A stretch of 64,000 bases of DNA from Sphingomonas zeae (GTDB taxonomy: Bacteria; Pseudomonadota; Alphaproteobacteria; Sphingomonadales; Sphingomonadaceae): assembly GCF_014197135.1 (NCBI RefSeq), contig NZ_JACIFA010000007.1, positions 186,001 to 250,000 on the forward strand, read 5' to 3'. The position numbers were made by a program, and so were the translations under genes. Positions 51,472-60,890 of the stretch are shown piece by piece; position 1 is the first letter of the stretch; each line of letters begins with the position of its first letter. The notes beneath the pieces are model-generated. The model did not search any database. It was not told the origin of the DNA and worked only from the letters and a program-made list of their open reading frames with translations.

Positions 51472-52493
51472 GCCTTCACCCCAGCGCCGCGCACTGCCTC
51501 TGCCGCCGGGTCGAGCGGCCAGCGTGCCCGAGCGGGCGTATCGAGCGGATCGGTCAGCCCGGCGCGGAACCGCTCGACACCCGCCCATGCGATCATCGCG
51601 GCATTGTCGGTGCACAGCCAGAGCGGCGGCGCGACGAAGCGCAGGCCATGCTCGGCCGCGAGTTCCTCCAGCGCGCCCCGGATCACGCCGTTCGCCGCGA
51701 CCCCACCCGCAACGACCAGCGCGGTGACGGGCGGCACATTCGCCAGTGCGCGACGGGTCCGGTCGAGCAGGCAGTCGACCACCGCCTGCTGAAAGGATGC
51801 GGCAATGTCCGCGGGCGAATGATGACCGATGGCCCGCGCCACCGCGCTCTTGAGCCCTGCGAAGGAGAAATGCGGCTCGGCCGATCCCTTCAGCGGCCGG
51901 GGCAGCGGCACCGCATAAGGATTGCCCTCGCGCGCCGCTGCCTCGACACGGGGACCGCCGGGATAGCCCAGACCCAGCAGCTTGGCGGTCTTGTCGAACG
52001 CCTCGCCGGCCGCGTCGTCGATGGTCGTCGCCATCCGCCGGTACCGCCCGACCCCCTCGACCAGCAGCAGCTGGCAATGCCCGCCCGAGACGAGCAGCAA
52101 CAGATAGGGATAGGCGAGTTCGCGGTCCGACAGGCGCGGCGACAGGGCATGGCCCTCCAGATGGTTGACCGCGATCAGCGGCTTGCCCGCCGCATGGGCC
52201 AGCGCCTTGCCCGTCACCAGCCCGACCATCACCCCGCCGATCAGCCCCGGCCCGGCGGTCGCCGCGATGGCGTCGACGTCCGCCAGAGTCACGCCCGCAT
52301 CGGCAAAGGCAGCGGCGACCAGCGGCTCCATCGCCTCGACATGCGCGCGCGCCGCGATTTCAGGGACGACGCCGCCGAACGGGGCATGTGCCGCCTCCTG
52401 CCCCAGCAGCCGGTGCGCCAGCACGCGGCCGTCATCGGTGACAAGCGCGGCGGCGGTCTCGTCGCACGAGGATTCCAGTCCCAGTATCAGCAT
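51468..52493 (-). CDS. tsaD: tRNA N6-adenosine threonylcarbamoyltransferase TsaD
   Basis: Transfers the threonylcarbamoyl group to A37 of ANN-decoding tRNAs. The 341-residue product shows [15 protein letters not shown] at the start, [12 protein letters not shown] and [12 protein letters not shown], whose His residues bind the metal, [36 protein letters not shown] and [13 protein letters not shown]. It is divergent from hemC, with 65 bases between the starts. Confidence 0.97.
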   Translation of the reverse strand: MLILGLESSCDETAAALVTDDGRVLAHRLLGQEAAHAPFGGVVPEIAARAHVEAMEPLVAAAFADAGVTLADVDAIAATAGPGLIGGVMVGLVTGKALAHAAGKPLIAVNHLEGHALSPRLSDRELAYPYLLLLVSGGHCQLLLVEGVGRYRRMATTIDDAAGEAFDKTAKLLGLGYPGGPRVEAAAREGNPYAVPLPRPLKGSAEPHFSFAGLKSAVARAIGHHSPADIAASFQQAVVDCLLDRTRRALANVPPVTALVVAGGVAANGVIRGALEELAAEHGLRFVAPPLWLCTDNAAMIAWAGVERFRAGLTDPLDTPARARWPLDPAAEAVRGAGVKA

Positions 52494-52558
52494 GGCTCAC
52501 CCATACCCGCCCGCTCGCAACTTGTCGAAGGGGGGCGTATTGCGGCAAAGACGGGTCC

Positions 52559-53470
52559 ATGGTTCGTTTTCGGCTCGGTACGCGCGGTTCACCGCTGGCC
52601 CTCACCCAGGCGCATATGGTGCGCGCGGCGCTTGCGGATGCACAGGGCTGGGACCCGGACATGATCGAGATCGTGCCGATCAAGACCACCGGCGACCGGG
52701 TGCAGGACCGCGCGCTGGCCGAGATCGGCGGCAAGGCGCTGTGGACCAAGGAACTGGACCGCGCACTGTACGATCGCGAGATCGACGCCTCGGTCCATTC
52801 GATGAAGGATGTCGAGACGATCCGGCCCGACTGGCTGCATATCGCCGCGATGCTGCCGCGCGCCGATGTCCGCGACCGGCTGATCGGGGCGGAGACCATC
52901 GCCGAGTTGCGCCCCGGCGCGGTGGTCGGCACCAGCAGTCCTCGCCGCCGCGCGCAGCTCTTGTCGCACCGCCCCGACCTGGTCATCACGCTGCTGCGCG
53001 GCAATGTCGACACGCGCTTGGCCGCCGTCGCGAAGGGAGAGGTCGACGCGACCCTGCTCGCCGCCGCCGGGCTCGACCGGCTGGGGCGCGAGGCCGGTCA
53101 GCCCGTACCGACCGACCAGATGCTGCCCGCCCCCGCGCAAGGCGCAGTCGGGATCGAGACGCGCGCCGACGATGCGGCCGCCACGATGCTGATCGGCTCG
53201 ATCGACCATGCCGAGACCCATGCCTGTGTCATGGCCGAGCGCTCGTTGCTGGCCGCGCTCGCCGCCGATTGCCACAGTCCGGTCGCCGCCCTCGCCTCGC
53301 TGTCGGGCGAGATGCTGACGCTGCGCGCCGAGTTGCTTGCCGAGGACGGGGCGTCACGGGTCGCTGGCTGGGTCGAGGGGGCGCTGGGTGAGGAACTGGG
53401 CGCGCGGCTGGCGGTCGATCTGCTCGAACGCGCCGCGCCCGAGGTCCGCCGCCTGTTCGCCGGGGGCTAA
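52559..53470 (+). CDS. hemC: Hydroxymethylbilane synthase (porphobilinogen deaminase)
   Basis: Assembles four porphobilinogens into the linear tetrapyrrole of the heme pathway. The 303-residue product has RLGTRGSPLALTQAH near the start, the catalytic D84 in SVHSMKDVE, GTSSPRRRAQL, RGNVDTRLAAVAKGEVDATLLAAAG (146-170) and the dipyrromethane-cofactor C238 in AADCHSPVA. It is followed 4 bases later by hemD. Confidence 0.97.
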   Translation: MVRFRLGTRGSPLALTQAHMVRAALADAQGWDPDMIEIVPIKTTGDRVQDRALAEIGGKALWTKELDRALYDREIDASVHSMKDVETIRPDWLHIAAMLPRADVRDRLIGAETIAELRPGAVVGTSSPRRRAQLLSHRPDLVITLLRGNVDTRLAAVAKGEVDATLLAAAGLDRLGREAGQPVPTDQMLPAPAQGAVGIETRADDAAATMLIGSIDHAETHACVMAERSLLAALAADCHSPVAALASLSGEMLTLRAELLAEDGASRVAGWVEGALGEELGARLAVDLLERAAPEVRRLFAGG

Positions 53471-53474
53471 GCTC

Positions 53475-54158
53475 ATGGGGGTCGTCGTCGTCCGGCCCGA
53501 ACCCGGCCACGCCGCGACGATCGCCGCCCTGCGCGAAGCGGGGCTGGAGGCGAAGTCGCTGCCGCTGTTCGCGGCGCGCCCGCTCGACTGGATAGCCCCC
53601 GAGCTCGACCGGTTCGACGCGATTCTGTTCACCAGCGCGCAGGGCGTGCGGCTGGCCGGACCGGCGCTCGATGCGATCCGCTGCAAGCCCGTCATCGCCG
53701 TCGGCCCCGCCACCGCCGCCGCGGCGCGCGAGGCCGGGCTGTCGGTCGTGCTGACCGGGACCAGCGATGCCGCAGCCGTCGCCGACGCGGCGCAGGCGCA
53801 GGGCCATGAACGGCTCCTCCATCTGGCAGGGCGCGACCGGGTGGAAACGGATGCGATGACCCGCATCGTCTATGCCGCCGATCCCGTGGTCGTGGATTCG
53901 GACGCGATCCGCGCGCTGGCGGGGAAGATCATCCTGCTGCATTCCGCGCGAGCGGCTGCGCGCCTCGCGGAATTGGCCGACGACGCAGGCGTGCCTCGTA
54001 CCGCGATCGCGCTGGTCGCGATCAGCGCCAAGACGGCGGCGGCAGCAGGTACGGGCTGGCGCGAGGTAGCCATCGCAGCGGCGCCGCGCGACGATGCCAT
54101 GGTCGCCGCCGCGCGGGCGTTGACCGAAGCCGTCGCCACGGGGATAAGCGGGGCATGA
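53475..54158 (+). CDS. hemD: Uroporphyrinogen-III synthase
   Basis: Cyclises hydroxymethylbilane to uroporphyrinogen III with inversion of ring D. The 227-residue product is poorly conserved, as is usual for HemD, but has the two-lobe organisation and recognisable strings: VVRPEPGHAATIAALREAGLEA, FDAILFTSAQGVRLAG, AVGPATAAAAREAGL and ISAKTAAAAGTGWREV. Its position immediately after hemC supports the call. The stop overlaps the next gene by four bases. Confidence 0.9.
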   Translation: MGVVVVRPEPGHAATIAALREAGLEAKSLPLFAARPLDWIAPELDRFDAILFTSAQGVRLAGPALDAIRCKPVIAVGPATAAAAREAGLSVVLTGTSDAAAVADAAQAQGHERLLHLAGRDRVETDAMTRIVYAADPVVVDSDAIRALAGKIILLHSARAAARLAELADDAGVPRTAIALVAISAKTAAAAGTGWREVAIAAAPRDDAMVAAARALTEAVATGISGA

Positions 54159-55087
54159 ACAATTTCGCGCCTTCCGACCGACCGCCGTCGCGCGGCCCCC
54201 GTAAGGGCGCGATCCTCGCGCTGGTCCTTATCGCCTTTGCCGCAGGGCTGCTGCTGATGGCCTATGCGATGCGCCACCTGTCCTGGTTCAACACCAGCGG
54301 CCCCGCGCCCCAGGCCGTCACCGCCAAACCCGGCGGCACCACCGGCACCGTCAAGGAAGCGCCGCGTACCGACCCGATGGCGCTCGCCACGCGGGAGGCG
54401 CAACTGGCGGCGCAGCTTGCTGCGCTGGAAACCCGCGCCGCCACCCTCGCCACCGATGCGACAGCGGCCGGCGCGCAGGCGGGCCGCGCCGAATCGATCC
54501 TGGTCGCCGCCGCCGCGCGCCGCGCGGTCGATCGGGGCCAGCCGCTCGGCTATCTGGAGGAACAGCTCCGCGCCCGCTTCGGCACCAGCGAACCGCGCGC
54601 GGTCGCCGTGCTGATCGTCACAGCGCGCCAGCCGGTCACGCTGGAAACGCTACGCCAGGGCCTCGACACGCTGGCTCCGGACTTGGTCGTCAATGCCAGC
54701 GGCGGCTGGTGGGAAGGGTTGCGCCAGGAACTCGGTCGCCTGATCGTCATTCGCGAGGCCAATGCCCCCTCCTCCAACCCCGCCGACCGGTTGGCGCGTG
54801 TGCGTCGCCTGCTCGATGGCGGTCAGGTAGAGGCCGCACGGGCGGAGGTCGCGCGCCTGCCCGGTGCCGCCGTCGCGCAAACCTGGCAACAGGCCGCTTT
54901 GCGCTATGTCCGCGCGCGCCAGGCGCTCGACCTGATCGAGAATGCCGCGCTCGTCACCCCATCCGCGCCGCCGCCGGCCCCGATCGTGACGACGCCGGTG
55001 CCCGGAACGCCGCCTGCCGACACGCCTGACACGACGACCGCCCAAGCCGCGCCGCAAGACACTCCCGTCGCCGCGCCGACCATCTGA
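54155..55087 (+). CDS. HemX/Mic60-like single-pass membrane protein
   Basis: A 310-residue protein: a short cytoplasmic basic N-terminus, one helix (about 18-40, GAILALVLIAFAAGLLLMAY), then an Ala-rich coiled coil (about 75-125) and a C-terminal region with Pro/Thr-rich end. Genes of this kind follow hemD in many alphaproteobacteria; the domain is related to the C-terminal part of mitofilin/Mic60. Its role is unclear: it is not an enzyme of heme synthesis, and may shape membranes or tether the pathway. It overlaps hemD by four bases. Confidence 0.75.
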   Translation: MNNFAPSDRPPSRGPRKGAILALVLIAFAAGLLLMAYAMRHLSWFNTSGPAPQAVTAKPGGTTGTVKEAPRTDPMALATREAQLAAQLAALETRAATLATDATAAGAQAGRAESILVAAAARRAVDRGQPLGYLEEQLRARFGTSEPRAVAVLIVTARQPVTLETLRQGLDTLAPDLVVNASGGWWEGLRQELGRLIVIREANAPSSNPADRLARVRRLLDGGQVEAARAEVARLPGAAVAQTWQQAALRYVRARQALDLIENAALVTPSAPPPAPIVTTPVPGTPPADTPDTTTAQAAPQDTPVAAPTI

Positions 55088-55196
55088 AATTCTGTCCGTC
55101 CGGGACATTCCCAGATGCCGCCCGGCTTGCGGCGAACCGTGGAGCCGTGGGCGGTGGCAGGCGTTGATCGACATTAACTGTGTCGGAGGCCGTGCC

Positions 55197-55952
55197 GTGA
55201 TTCGTTCCGCAGCCAGGATGCCGCGCTGGATGACGGGCATGGTATTCCTGCCACTGACCGCGTGCGGCGGTGGCAGCGAGCCCACCCGCAATGTGGTGAC
55301 GGCCGCCCCCTCACCCGTGGCGCAAGCCGCGCCGCCCGGCCCGCCCGCGCCGATCCGGACCAGCGCCGCCGACGACGGGGATTCGGTGCTGTCCTGCTCC
55401 GCCGAGCGGGGAGAGGCGGCCGCGCAGCGACTGGTGAAGATCTGCACCTCCGTGTCGCCCGCCACGCATCCGCCATGCAACATGGCCAATAGCTGCGCGA
55501 TCATCGAGGACGAGATCGCCCGGTCTTGCGCTTTGATGGGCGACGACGCAGGCAAGACCCCCGGCTGCTCGGTCGATCCGCGCAGCGACGCGGCGGCGGC
55601 CGAGGTGATCCGTCGCTATTATTCGGCGATCAACGCGCATGATTATGCCACCGCCTGGACCCAATGGGGCCAGGACGGACGCCCTGGCCAGCGCTTCGCC
55701 GATTTTCGCAAGGGCTTTGCGCATACCCGATCGACCCATGTATCGATCGGGACGATGCCGCCCAGCGAGGGGGCGGCCGGGTCTATCTATGCCACGGTGC
55801 CGGTCACGGTCGAGGCGCAGCTCGACGACGGGCGGCGGCAGCGCTTCGCGGGGCAATATGTCGTGCGGCGGGTCAATGACGTGCCCGGCGCGAGTGCCGA
55901 ACAATTGCGATGGCATATCGATTCGGCGACGCTGAAGCCTGCGGCAGGCTAA
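55197..55952 (+). CDS. Cys-rich lipoprotein with C-terminal NTF2/SnoaL-like domain
   Basis: From the GTG at 55197 (GGAGG 8 bases upstream) the product is 251 residues. The signal peptide ends LPLTAC, a lipobox, so it should be a lipoprotein. A Pro/Ala linker is followed by a stretch with six cysteines (SCSAE, KICTS, PPCNMANSC, RSCAL, PGCS; about 65-125) that can form three disulfides. A domain beginning VIRRYYSAINAHDYATAWTQWG then resembles NTF2/SnoaL-like folds. No function can be assigned. A TTG at 55164 would extend it upstream without benefit. It converges with ftsK. Confidence 0.7.
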   Translation: MIRSAARMPRWMTGMVFLPLTACGGGSEPTRNVVTAAPSPVAQAAPPGPPAPIRTSAADDGDSVLSCSAERGEAAAQRLVKICTSVSPATHPPCNMANSCAIIEDEIARSCALMGDDAGKTPGCSVDPRSDAAAAEVIRRYYSAINAHDYATAWTQWGQDGRPGQRFADFRKGFAHTRSTHVSIGTMPPSEGAAGSIYATVPVTVEAQLDDGRRQRFAGQYVVRRVNDVPGASAEQLRWHIDSATLKPAAG

Positions 55953-56007
55953 GCCCTGACCTCTGTTCGCACCGCGCGAGGGGTGAAGGGCACGCCGGAC
56001 GGCCCGG

Positions 56008-58320
56008 TCAGACCGGATGCCCCTCGGTATCGCGCAGCACCTCGCGGCGGCCGACATGGTCGGGGCGGCTGACGATACCGTCATTCTCCATACGCTCGAT
56101 GAGTCGCGCCGCCGAGTTATACCCGATCCGCAACTGCCGCTGGAGCCAGGAGGTCGAGGCCTTCTGGCTTTCGCACACCAACTGGATTGCGGCGCGGTAT
56201 TGCTGGTCCTCGGCCGAGTCCTCGCCCGTCGGCGCGCCGTCGAGCGCGAAGCTCTCCGCCGGTTCCTCGGTGACCGAGGAGATATAGTCGGGCTGTCCCT
56301 GTGCCCGCCAGTGATCGGCGACGCGGTGCACTTCGTCGTCCGAGACGAAGGGACCGTGGACGCGGACGATGCCCTTGCCGCCCGGCATATAGAGCATGTC
56401 GCCCCGGCCCAGCAGCTGCTCGGCGCCTTGCTCGCCCAGGATGGTGCGCGAGTCGATCTTGGAGGTGACGTGGAAGCTGATCCGGGTCGGCAAATTCGCC
56501 TTGATGACGCCGGTGATGACGTCGACCGACGGCCGCTGCGTCGCCATGATCAGGTGGATGCCCGCCGCGCGCGCCTTTTGCGCGAGGCGCTGGATCAGGA
56601 ATTCGACTTCCTTGCCCGCCGTCATCATCAGGTCGGCCAGTTCGTCGACGATCACCACGATCTGCGGCAGCGGTTCGTATTCGAGCTTTTCCTCCTCATA
56701 GACCGGCTGGCCGGTCTCTGGGTGATAGCCCGTCTGGACCTTGCGCCCGAGCGGCTGGCCCTTGGCTTTGGCCGCGCGCACCTTGTCGTTGAAGCTGGCC
56801 AAGCTGCGCACGCCGACCGAGGACATCTGCCGATAGCGGTCCTCCATCGTCTCGACGGCCCATTTCAGCGCGCGGACCGCCTTGGCGGGATCGGTGACAA
56901 CTGGCGACAGCAGATGCGGGATGTCGTCATACATCGACAGTTCCAGCATCTTGGGGTCGATCATGATCATCCGGCACTGCTCGGGCGTCAGCCGGTAGAG
57001 CAGCGACAGGATCATGCCGTTGAGACCCACCGACTTACCCGAACCCGTCGTACCCGCGACCAGCAGGTGCGGCATCGGCGCAAGGTCGGCGACCACCGAG
57101 TCGCCCGCGATATTCTTGCCCAGGATGATCGGCAGCTGCGCGGCCTGGTCGGCAAAGCTCTGCGACGCGACCAGTTCGTGCAGCGACACCATCTCGCGCT
57201 TGGCATTGGGCAGTTCGATGCCGATGACGTTGCGCCCCGGAATCACCGCGACGCGTGCCGAGATCGCCGACATGTTGCGCGCGATATCATCGGCCAGCGC
57301 GATGACGCGGTTCGCCTTGATGCCGGGGGCGGGCTCCAGCTCGTACATGGTGACGACCGGGCCGGGGCGCACCTCGACGATCGCGCCCTGGACGCGGAAA
57401 TCGTCGAGGACGTTTTCCAGCAGGCGCGCATTGCGCTCCAGTGCCGCCTTGTCGATCTGCCCGGCGGGCGAGGGCGGTGCGGGCGTCAGCAGGTCGAGGC
57501 TGGGCAGCTGATAGGGCGCGTCGCGGTCGGCCGCCGTCTTGGGCTTGGCGGGTGCGGGCGCGACCTGGCGATCGGCGATGACGGGGGCGGGACGATCCTC
57601 GCGCACCGGCACCGCCTTGCGCGCCAGCGTCAGCGGCTCCTCATCCTCCTCTTCGTCATAGAGCGCCTCATCCTCATCGTCCCAGGGCAGCGCCTCGCCA
57701 TCCTCGCTCGCGGCACGGCGGCGGCGCAGACGCGCCAGCCCTCGCTCGGCAATGTCGAGTTCCAGGCTCCGTCCCCAGATCAGCGCGCCGCCCAGTCCGA
57801 AGGCCAGCCCGATCGCCACCGATCCCCAGGTCACGACCGCCGCCTGGCCCGAGAACGCCAGTGCCCAGCGGACGAAGCCCGCCACCGACAGCCCGACCAC
57901 CCCGCCCCATCCGGCAGGAAGCGCCAGCACCGCCGAGTCGGACACGAAGGACAGCGCACACGCCATCATCGCGACGCCGACCACCGCCTGGCGCAGCATT
58001 TTCACCCAGCGGCCCGCCGGGCGGTCGCGCCACAAGCGGCCGGCAATGATCGGCCCGACCGGCAGGATCAGCGCGACGGCGGGGCCGAACAGGGTCAGCG
58101 CGATGTCGGAGATCCAGGCGCCGGGATACCCCATCCAGTTGGCCGGAGCCGCGCCCGAGGCGGTGTTGAGCGCGGGGTCGCTTGCCCGGTAACTGGCCAG
58201 CGCCAGCACCAGCATCAGCGTCACGGAAAACAGAATGAGCGCGGCGACCAGCGCACCGCTGCGCACCGCCCCCGCCTTTACCGTCTCGCGCCATAAAACC
58301 GGCTGCGCGCGGCTGGCCAT
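56008..58320 (-). CDS. ftsK: DNA translocase FtsK
   Basis: Septal ATPase that pumps chromosome dimers and termini through the closing division site. The 770-residue product has four hydrophobic helices in the first about 165 residues, a charged linker (about 200-280), then the motor: YQLPSLDLLTP, GPVVTMYELEPAPGIKANRV, Walker A LLVAGTTGSGKSVGLNG, MIDPKMLELSMYDDIPHLL, Walker B IVVIVDELADLMM, and MATQRPSVDVITGVIKANLPTRI. The gamma domain (QYRAAIQLVCESQKAS to HVGRREVL) that reads KOPS is complete. SD GAAGGA precedes ATG 58320. A hairpin lies in the leader (58351-58366). Confidence 0.97.
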   Translation of the reverse strand: MASRAQPVLWRETVKAGAVRSGALVAALILFSVTLMLVLALASYRASDPALNTASGAAPANWMGYPGAWISDIALTLFGPAVALILPVGPIIAGRLWRDRPAGRWVKMLRQAVVGVAMMACALSFVSDSAVLALPAGWGGVVGLSVAGFVRWALAFSGQAAVVTWGSVAIGLAFGLGGALIWGRSLELDIAERGLARLRRRRAASEDGEALPWDDEDEALYDEEEDEEPLTLARKAVPVREDRPAPVIADRQVAPAPAKPKTAADRDAPYQLPSLDLLTPAPPSPAGQIDKAALERNARLLENVLDDFRVQGAIVEVRPGPVVTMYELEPAPGIKANRVIALADDIARNMSAISARVAVIPGRNVIGIELPNAKREMVSLHELVASQSFADQAAQLPIILGKNIAGDSVVADLAPMPHLLVAGTTGSGKSVGLNGMILSLLYRLTPEQCRMIMIDPKMLELSMYDDIPHLLSPVVTDPAKAVRALKWAVETMEDRYRQMSSVGVRSLASFNDKVRAAKAKGQPLGRKVQTGYHPETGQPVYEEEKLEYEPLPQIVVIVDELADLMMTAGKEVEFLIQRLAQKARAAGIHLIMATQRPSVDVITGVIKANLPTRISFHVTSKIDSRTILGEQGAEQLLGRGDMLYMPGGKGIVRVHGPFVSDDEVHRVADHWRAQGQPDYISSVTEEPAESFALDGAPTGEDSAEDQQYRAAIQLVCESQKASTSWLQRQLRIGYNSAARLIERMENDGIVSRPDHVGRREVLRDTEGHPV

Positions 58321-58350
58321 GGGTCTTGTCCTTCAGGAATGTCGCAAATT

Positions 58351-58366
58351 CTGGGAAAAATCCCAG
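58351..58366. other. Inverted repeat in the ftsK / ubiH-like divergent region
   Basis: CTGGGA-AAAA-TCCCAG, a perfect 6-bp inverted repeat 30 bases upstream of ftsK in the 150-base divergent gap. It may be an operator or a small leader hairpin; nothing further supports either. Confidence 0.3.
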
Positions 58367-58470
58367 GAAATATCATCCCCTCTGGCGGTTCGCACGTCAA
58401 GGCGCAGGGCGTGCCTCCTCATATCGAGGACGCATTGTTTGGCGCGTGACGAAGGTCTAGGAGCATTCGC

Positions 58471-59685
58471 ATGGATAGCGACGTCATCATTCTCGGCGGC
58501 GGCTTGGTCGGGGCGACCCTGGGCATCGGGCTGGCCGCGCATGGCATGTCTTCGATCATCGTCGATCCCGCCGATCCGGCGGTGATCCTGGCTCCCGGTT
58601 TCGACGGCCGTGCCTCTGCCGTCGCCTCGGCGAGCTGGCGGATGCTGGACACGATCGGCATCGGCGCGAAGCTGACCGGACAGGGTTGCGAGATCCGTCA
58701 TATCCGGGTCAGCGACGGGCTGGCGCCGGGCGCGCTTGATTTCATCCCCGACGCCGATGACGGCGCGCTGGGCACGATGTTCGAGAACAAGGCGCTCCGC
58801 CTCGCGATTCACGCGACCGCGAATGAAGCCGAACTGGTCGACTTGCGGATGCAGACTCGTGCGATGTCCGTCGAGCGGGGGCCGGCGGGCGTTACCGCGC
58901 AGTTGAGCGACGGCACGACGGTCCGCGCGCCTTTGCTGGTGGCGGCGGAGGGACGTCAGTCCCCGACGCGCGAGGCGGCGGGGATCAAGGTCGCGCGCTG
59001 GTCCTATGACCATAATGCGATCATCGGCGCCTTCCACCACGAAGCCTCGCACGAGAATATCGCGTTCGAGATCTTCTACCCCACCGGCCCCTTCGCGCTG
59101 CTGCCCCTGCCCGATGACGAGATCGGGCATCGCTCGGCGATCGTCTGGTCGGTTTCGCGGCGCGACGGCGACGCGATGCTCAAGCTCTCCGACCGCGCCT
59201 TCCTGGCCGAGGCGGAGAAGAATATGGGCGGATTTCTGGGCAAGCTGTCCGATGTCTCTGCGCGTTCGGCCTATCCGCTGGGCTTCCACCGCGCCGCGAC
59301 GATGATCGGCGACCGGCTGGTGCTGGTCGGCGACTCGGCACATGGCATTCATCCGATCGCGGGCCAGGGCGTGAACCTGGGCTATCGCGACGTCGCCGCG
59401 CTGGTCGAGGTGCTGGTCGAGGGCAAGCGGACCGGGATGGACCTGGGCGATGCCGCGCTGCTGCAGCGCTATCAGCAGTGGCGCGGGCTCGACACGCTGA
59501 TGGTGTCGGTGGCGACCGACAGCTTCAACCGCATCTTCGGCGTGCCCGGCAAGACCGCCAGCGCGATCCGGCGGCTGGGCATCACCGCGATCAACCATAT
59601 CCCGCCGCTGAAAGACCGTTTCATGGCCGAAGCGCGCGGGGAAAGCGGACAGCTGCCCCGGCTGTTGCAGGGGGTGATGGTCTAA
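58471..59685 (+). CDS. UbiH/UbiF/Coq6 family FAD-dependent hydroxylase
   Basis: Flavoprotein monooxygenase hydroxylating a ubiquinone precursor ring. The 404-residue product shows the FAD motif DVIILGGGLVGATLGIGLAAHG (about 4-25), DGRASAVASASWRML, the DG motif region LLVAAEGRQSPTREAAGIK and the second FAD motif LVLVGDSAHGIHPIAGQGVNLGYRDV. Which ring position it hydroxylates cannot be assigned. ATG 58471 has AGGAG upstream. Followed by VOC and MAPEG genes on the same strand. Confidence 0.9.
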   Translation: MDSDVIILGGGLVGATLGIGLAAHGMSSIIVDPADPAVILAPGFDGRASAVASASWRMLDTIGIGAKLTGQGCEIRHIRVSDGLAPGALDFIPDADDGALGTMFENKALRLAIHATANEAELVDLRMQTRAMSVERGPAGVTAQLSDGTTVRAPLLVAAEGRQSPTREAAGIKVARWSYDHNAIIGAFHHEASHENIAFEIFYPTGPFALLPLPDDEIGHRSAIVWSVSRRDGDAMLKLSDRAFLAEAEKNMGGFLGKLSDVSARSAYPLGFHRAATMIGDRLVLVGDSAHGIHPIAGQGVNLGYRDVAALVEVLVEGKRTGMDLGDAALLQRYQQWRGLDTLMVSVATDSFNRIFGVPGKTASAIRRLGITAINHIPPLKDRFMAEARGESGQLPRLLQGVMV

Positions 59686-59699
59686 TCCATGTAAGCGAG

Positions 59700-60119
59700 A
59701 TGGCGATGCGGCACGATATCATTCCCTGCCTTCGGTACGACCATGCCCCGCGCGCCATCGAGTTTCTGTGCCAAGCCTTCGGCTTTGCGCGCCAGGCGGT
59801 CTTCGCCGATCCGGACGATCCGGACGTCATCCATCATGCGCAACTGGTCTGGCAGGACCGCATGGTGATGGTGTCGAGCGCGCTCTTCACGCCACACGCC
59901 TCGGTTACGGGGGCAAAGACGCCGACCCAGGCGGGCGGCGTGACGATGGACCTGTATCTGGTCGTCGCCGATGTCGACGATCACGCGAACCGGGCGCGCG
60001 CCGCGGGCGCGACGATCCTCGCGGAGCCCGAGGACAAGCCCTATGGCGGGCGTGGCTATGCCGCTCGCGATCCGGAAGGCCATGTCTGGAGTTTCGGCAG
60101 CTATGATCCCTGGGCCTGA
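59700..60119 (+). CDS. VOC superfamily (glyoxalase/bleomycin-resistance fold) protein
   Basis: A 139-residue single VOC domain of the PhnB-like sort: IIPCLRYDHAPRAIEFLCQAFGF, HHAQLVWQDRMVMVSS, VDDHANRARAAGATILAEPEDKPYGGRGYAARDPEGHVWSFGSY. The family includes metal-dependent enzymes and binding proteins; the expected metal ligands (His, Glu) are present in part, but the substrate is unknown. Start ATG 59700 or 59706. Its last 17 bases overlap the MAPEG gene. Confidence 0.87.
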   Translation: MAMRHDIIPCLRYDHAPRAIEFLCQAFGFARQAVFADPDDPDVIHHAQLVWQDRMVMVSSALFTPHASVTGAKTPTQAGGVTMDLYLVVADVDDHANRARAAGATILAEPEDKPYGGRGYAARDPEGHVWSFGSYDPWA

Positions 60120-60675
60120 TTATCCCGGCTATCCCACCCGCCCCGTCCGGGGACCGATCCGCGATCGGCGGCAGAGCGTCGTGGCGCGGGGCATGGGCGC
60201 GGCGCTGGTGGTGGTCGTCCTGACGCTGGCGATCAGTTGGAGTGTCGCCCCAGTGCTCTCGCCCACCGACCGGGTGCTACGGGCGACGGCGGCGGCGACG
60301 GTGGCGGCACTCTGGCTGGCGGCGACGATCGGCCATGTTGCCGCGCTTCGCTTCGACTCGCCCGTCGATATCGATGCGGCAGCGGGGGGAGGCGGCGATT
60401 CGCCGCGAGTCGCGATCGCCAATGCGGTGTTGCGCAACACGCTGGAGCAGGCGGTGCTGGCGATCCCGGCCTATCTGGCGCTTGCCTGGGTCGTGGAGGC
60501 ATCGGGGGCGATGATCCCGGCGCTGGCCGCCCTGTTCTCGGTCGGTCGGACCTTGTTCTGGACCAACTATGCGCGCGGCGCGACGGCACGAGCGTTCGGA
60601 TTCGCGTTGACCTTTTATTCCAGCCTCGCGGCGCTGGTTATCACTCTGATGGCGCTGGTCGGGCGGTTGATGTGA
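60103..60675 (+). CDS. MAPEG family membrane protein
   Basis: A 190-residue protein with about four membrane segments and the MAPEG signature RVAIANAVLRNTLEQAVLAIPAYLAL (about 100-125), followed by LFSVGRTLFWTNYARGATARAFGF. MAPEG proteins include glutathione-dependent detoxification enzymes; bacterial members are mostly uncharacterised. ATG 60103 lies inside the end of the VOC gene. Downstream is an inverted repeat and the convergent Trm112 gene. Confidence 0.85.
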   Translation: MIPGPDYPGYPTRPVRGPIRDRRQSVVARGMGAALVVVVLTLAISWSVAPVLSPTDRVLRATAAATVAALWLAATIGHVAALRFDSPVDIDAAAGGGGDSPRVAIANAVLRNTLEQAVLAIPAYLALAWVVEASGAMIPALAALFSVGRTLFWTNYARGATARAFGFALTFYSSLAALVITLMALVGRLM

Positions 60676-60683
60676 GACCGCAT

Positions 60684-60720
60684 CCGACGCTCCGTTCAGC
60701 CTGAGCGAACCGAGGGTCGG
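60684..60720. terminator. Inverted repeat between convergent genes (second repeat type, copy 2)
   Basis: An imperfect stem CCGAC-CTC-GTTCA / TGAGC-GAG-GTCGG around the loop GCC, sharing the 19-base core TCCGTTCAGCCTGAGCGAA with 11481-11499. It occupies the 47-base gap between MAPEG and Trm112 genes. Probable bidirectional transcript end. Confidence 0.55.
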
Positions 60721-60722
60721 AG

Positions 60723-60890
60723 TTAAAGCGCCCGCGCTTCCTCGACCAGCATCACGGGCACGCCGTCGCGGATCGGATAGGCCAGCCCAGCCGCCTCCGA
60801 CACCAGTTCCTCGGCCGCCTCGTCATAGCGCAACGGCGTTCGCGTCACCGGGCAGACCAGCCGTTCGAGCAGCCATGGGTCCAGGCTCAT
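60723..60890 (-). CDS. Trm112 family protein (YcaR type)
   Basis: A 55-residue small protein beginning [20 protein letters not shown] and containing [18 protein letters not shown], the core of the Trm112/UPF0434 family. Only one Cys of the usual zinc ribbon remains. Eukaryotic Trm112 activates methyltransferases; the bacterial role is undefined. The ATG overlaps the stop of the LON-domain gene (ATGA at 60887-60890), so it is the third gene of ybbN-LON-trm112. Confidence 0.9.
   Translation of the reverse strand: MSLDPWLLERLVCPVTRTPLRYDEAAEELVSEAAGLAYPIRDGVPVMLVEEARAL

Noticed and set aside
56017-58296. A 759-codon open frame on the plus strand
   Set aside because: It is antisense to ftsK and its product shows no domain; it is a GC-content artefact.
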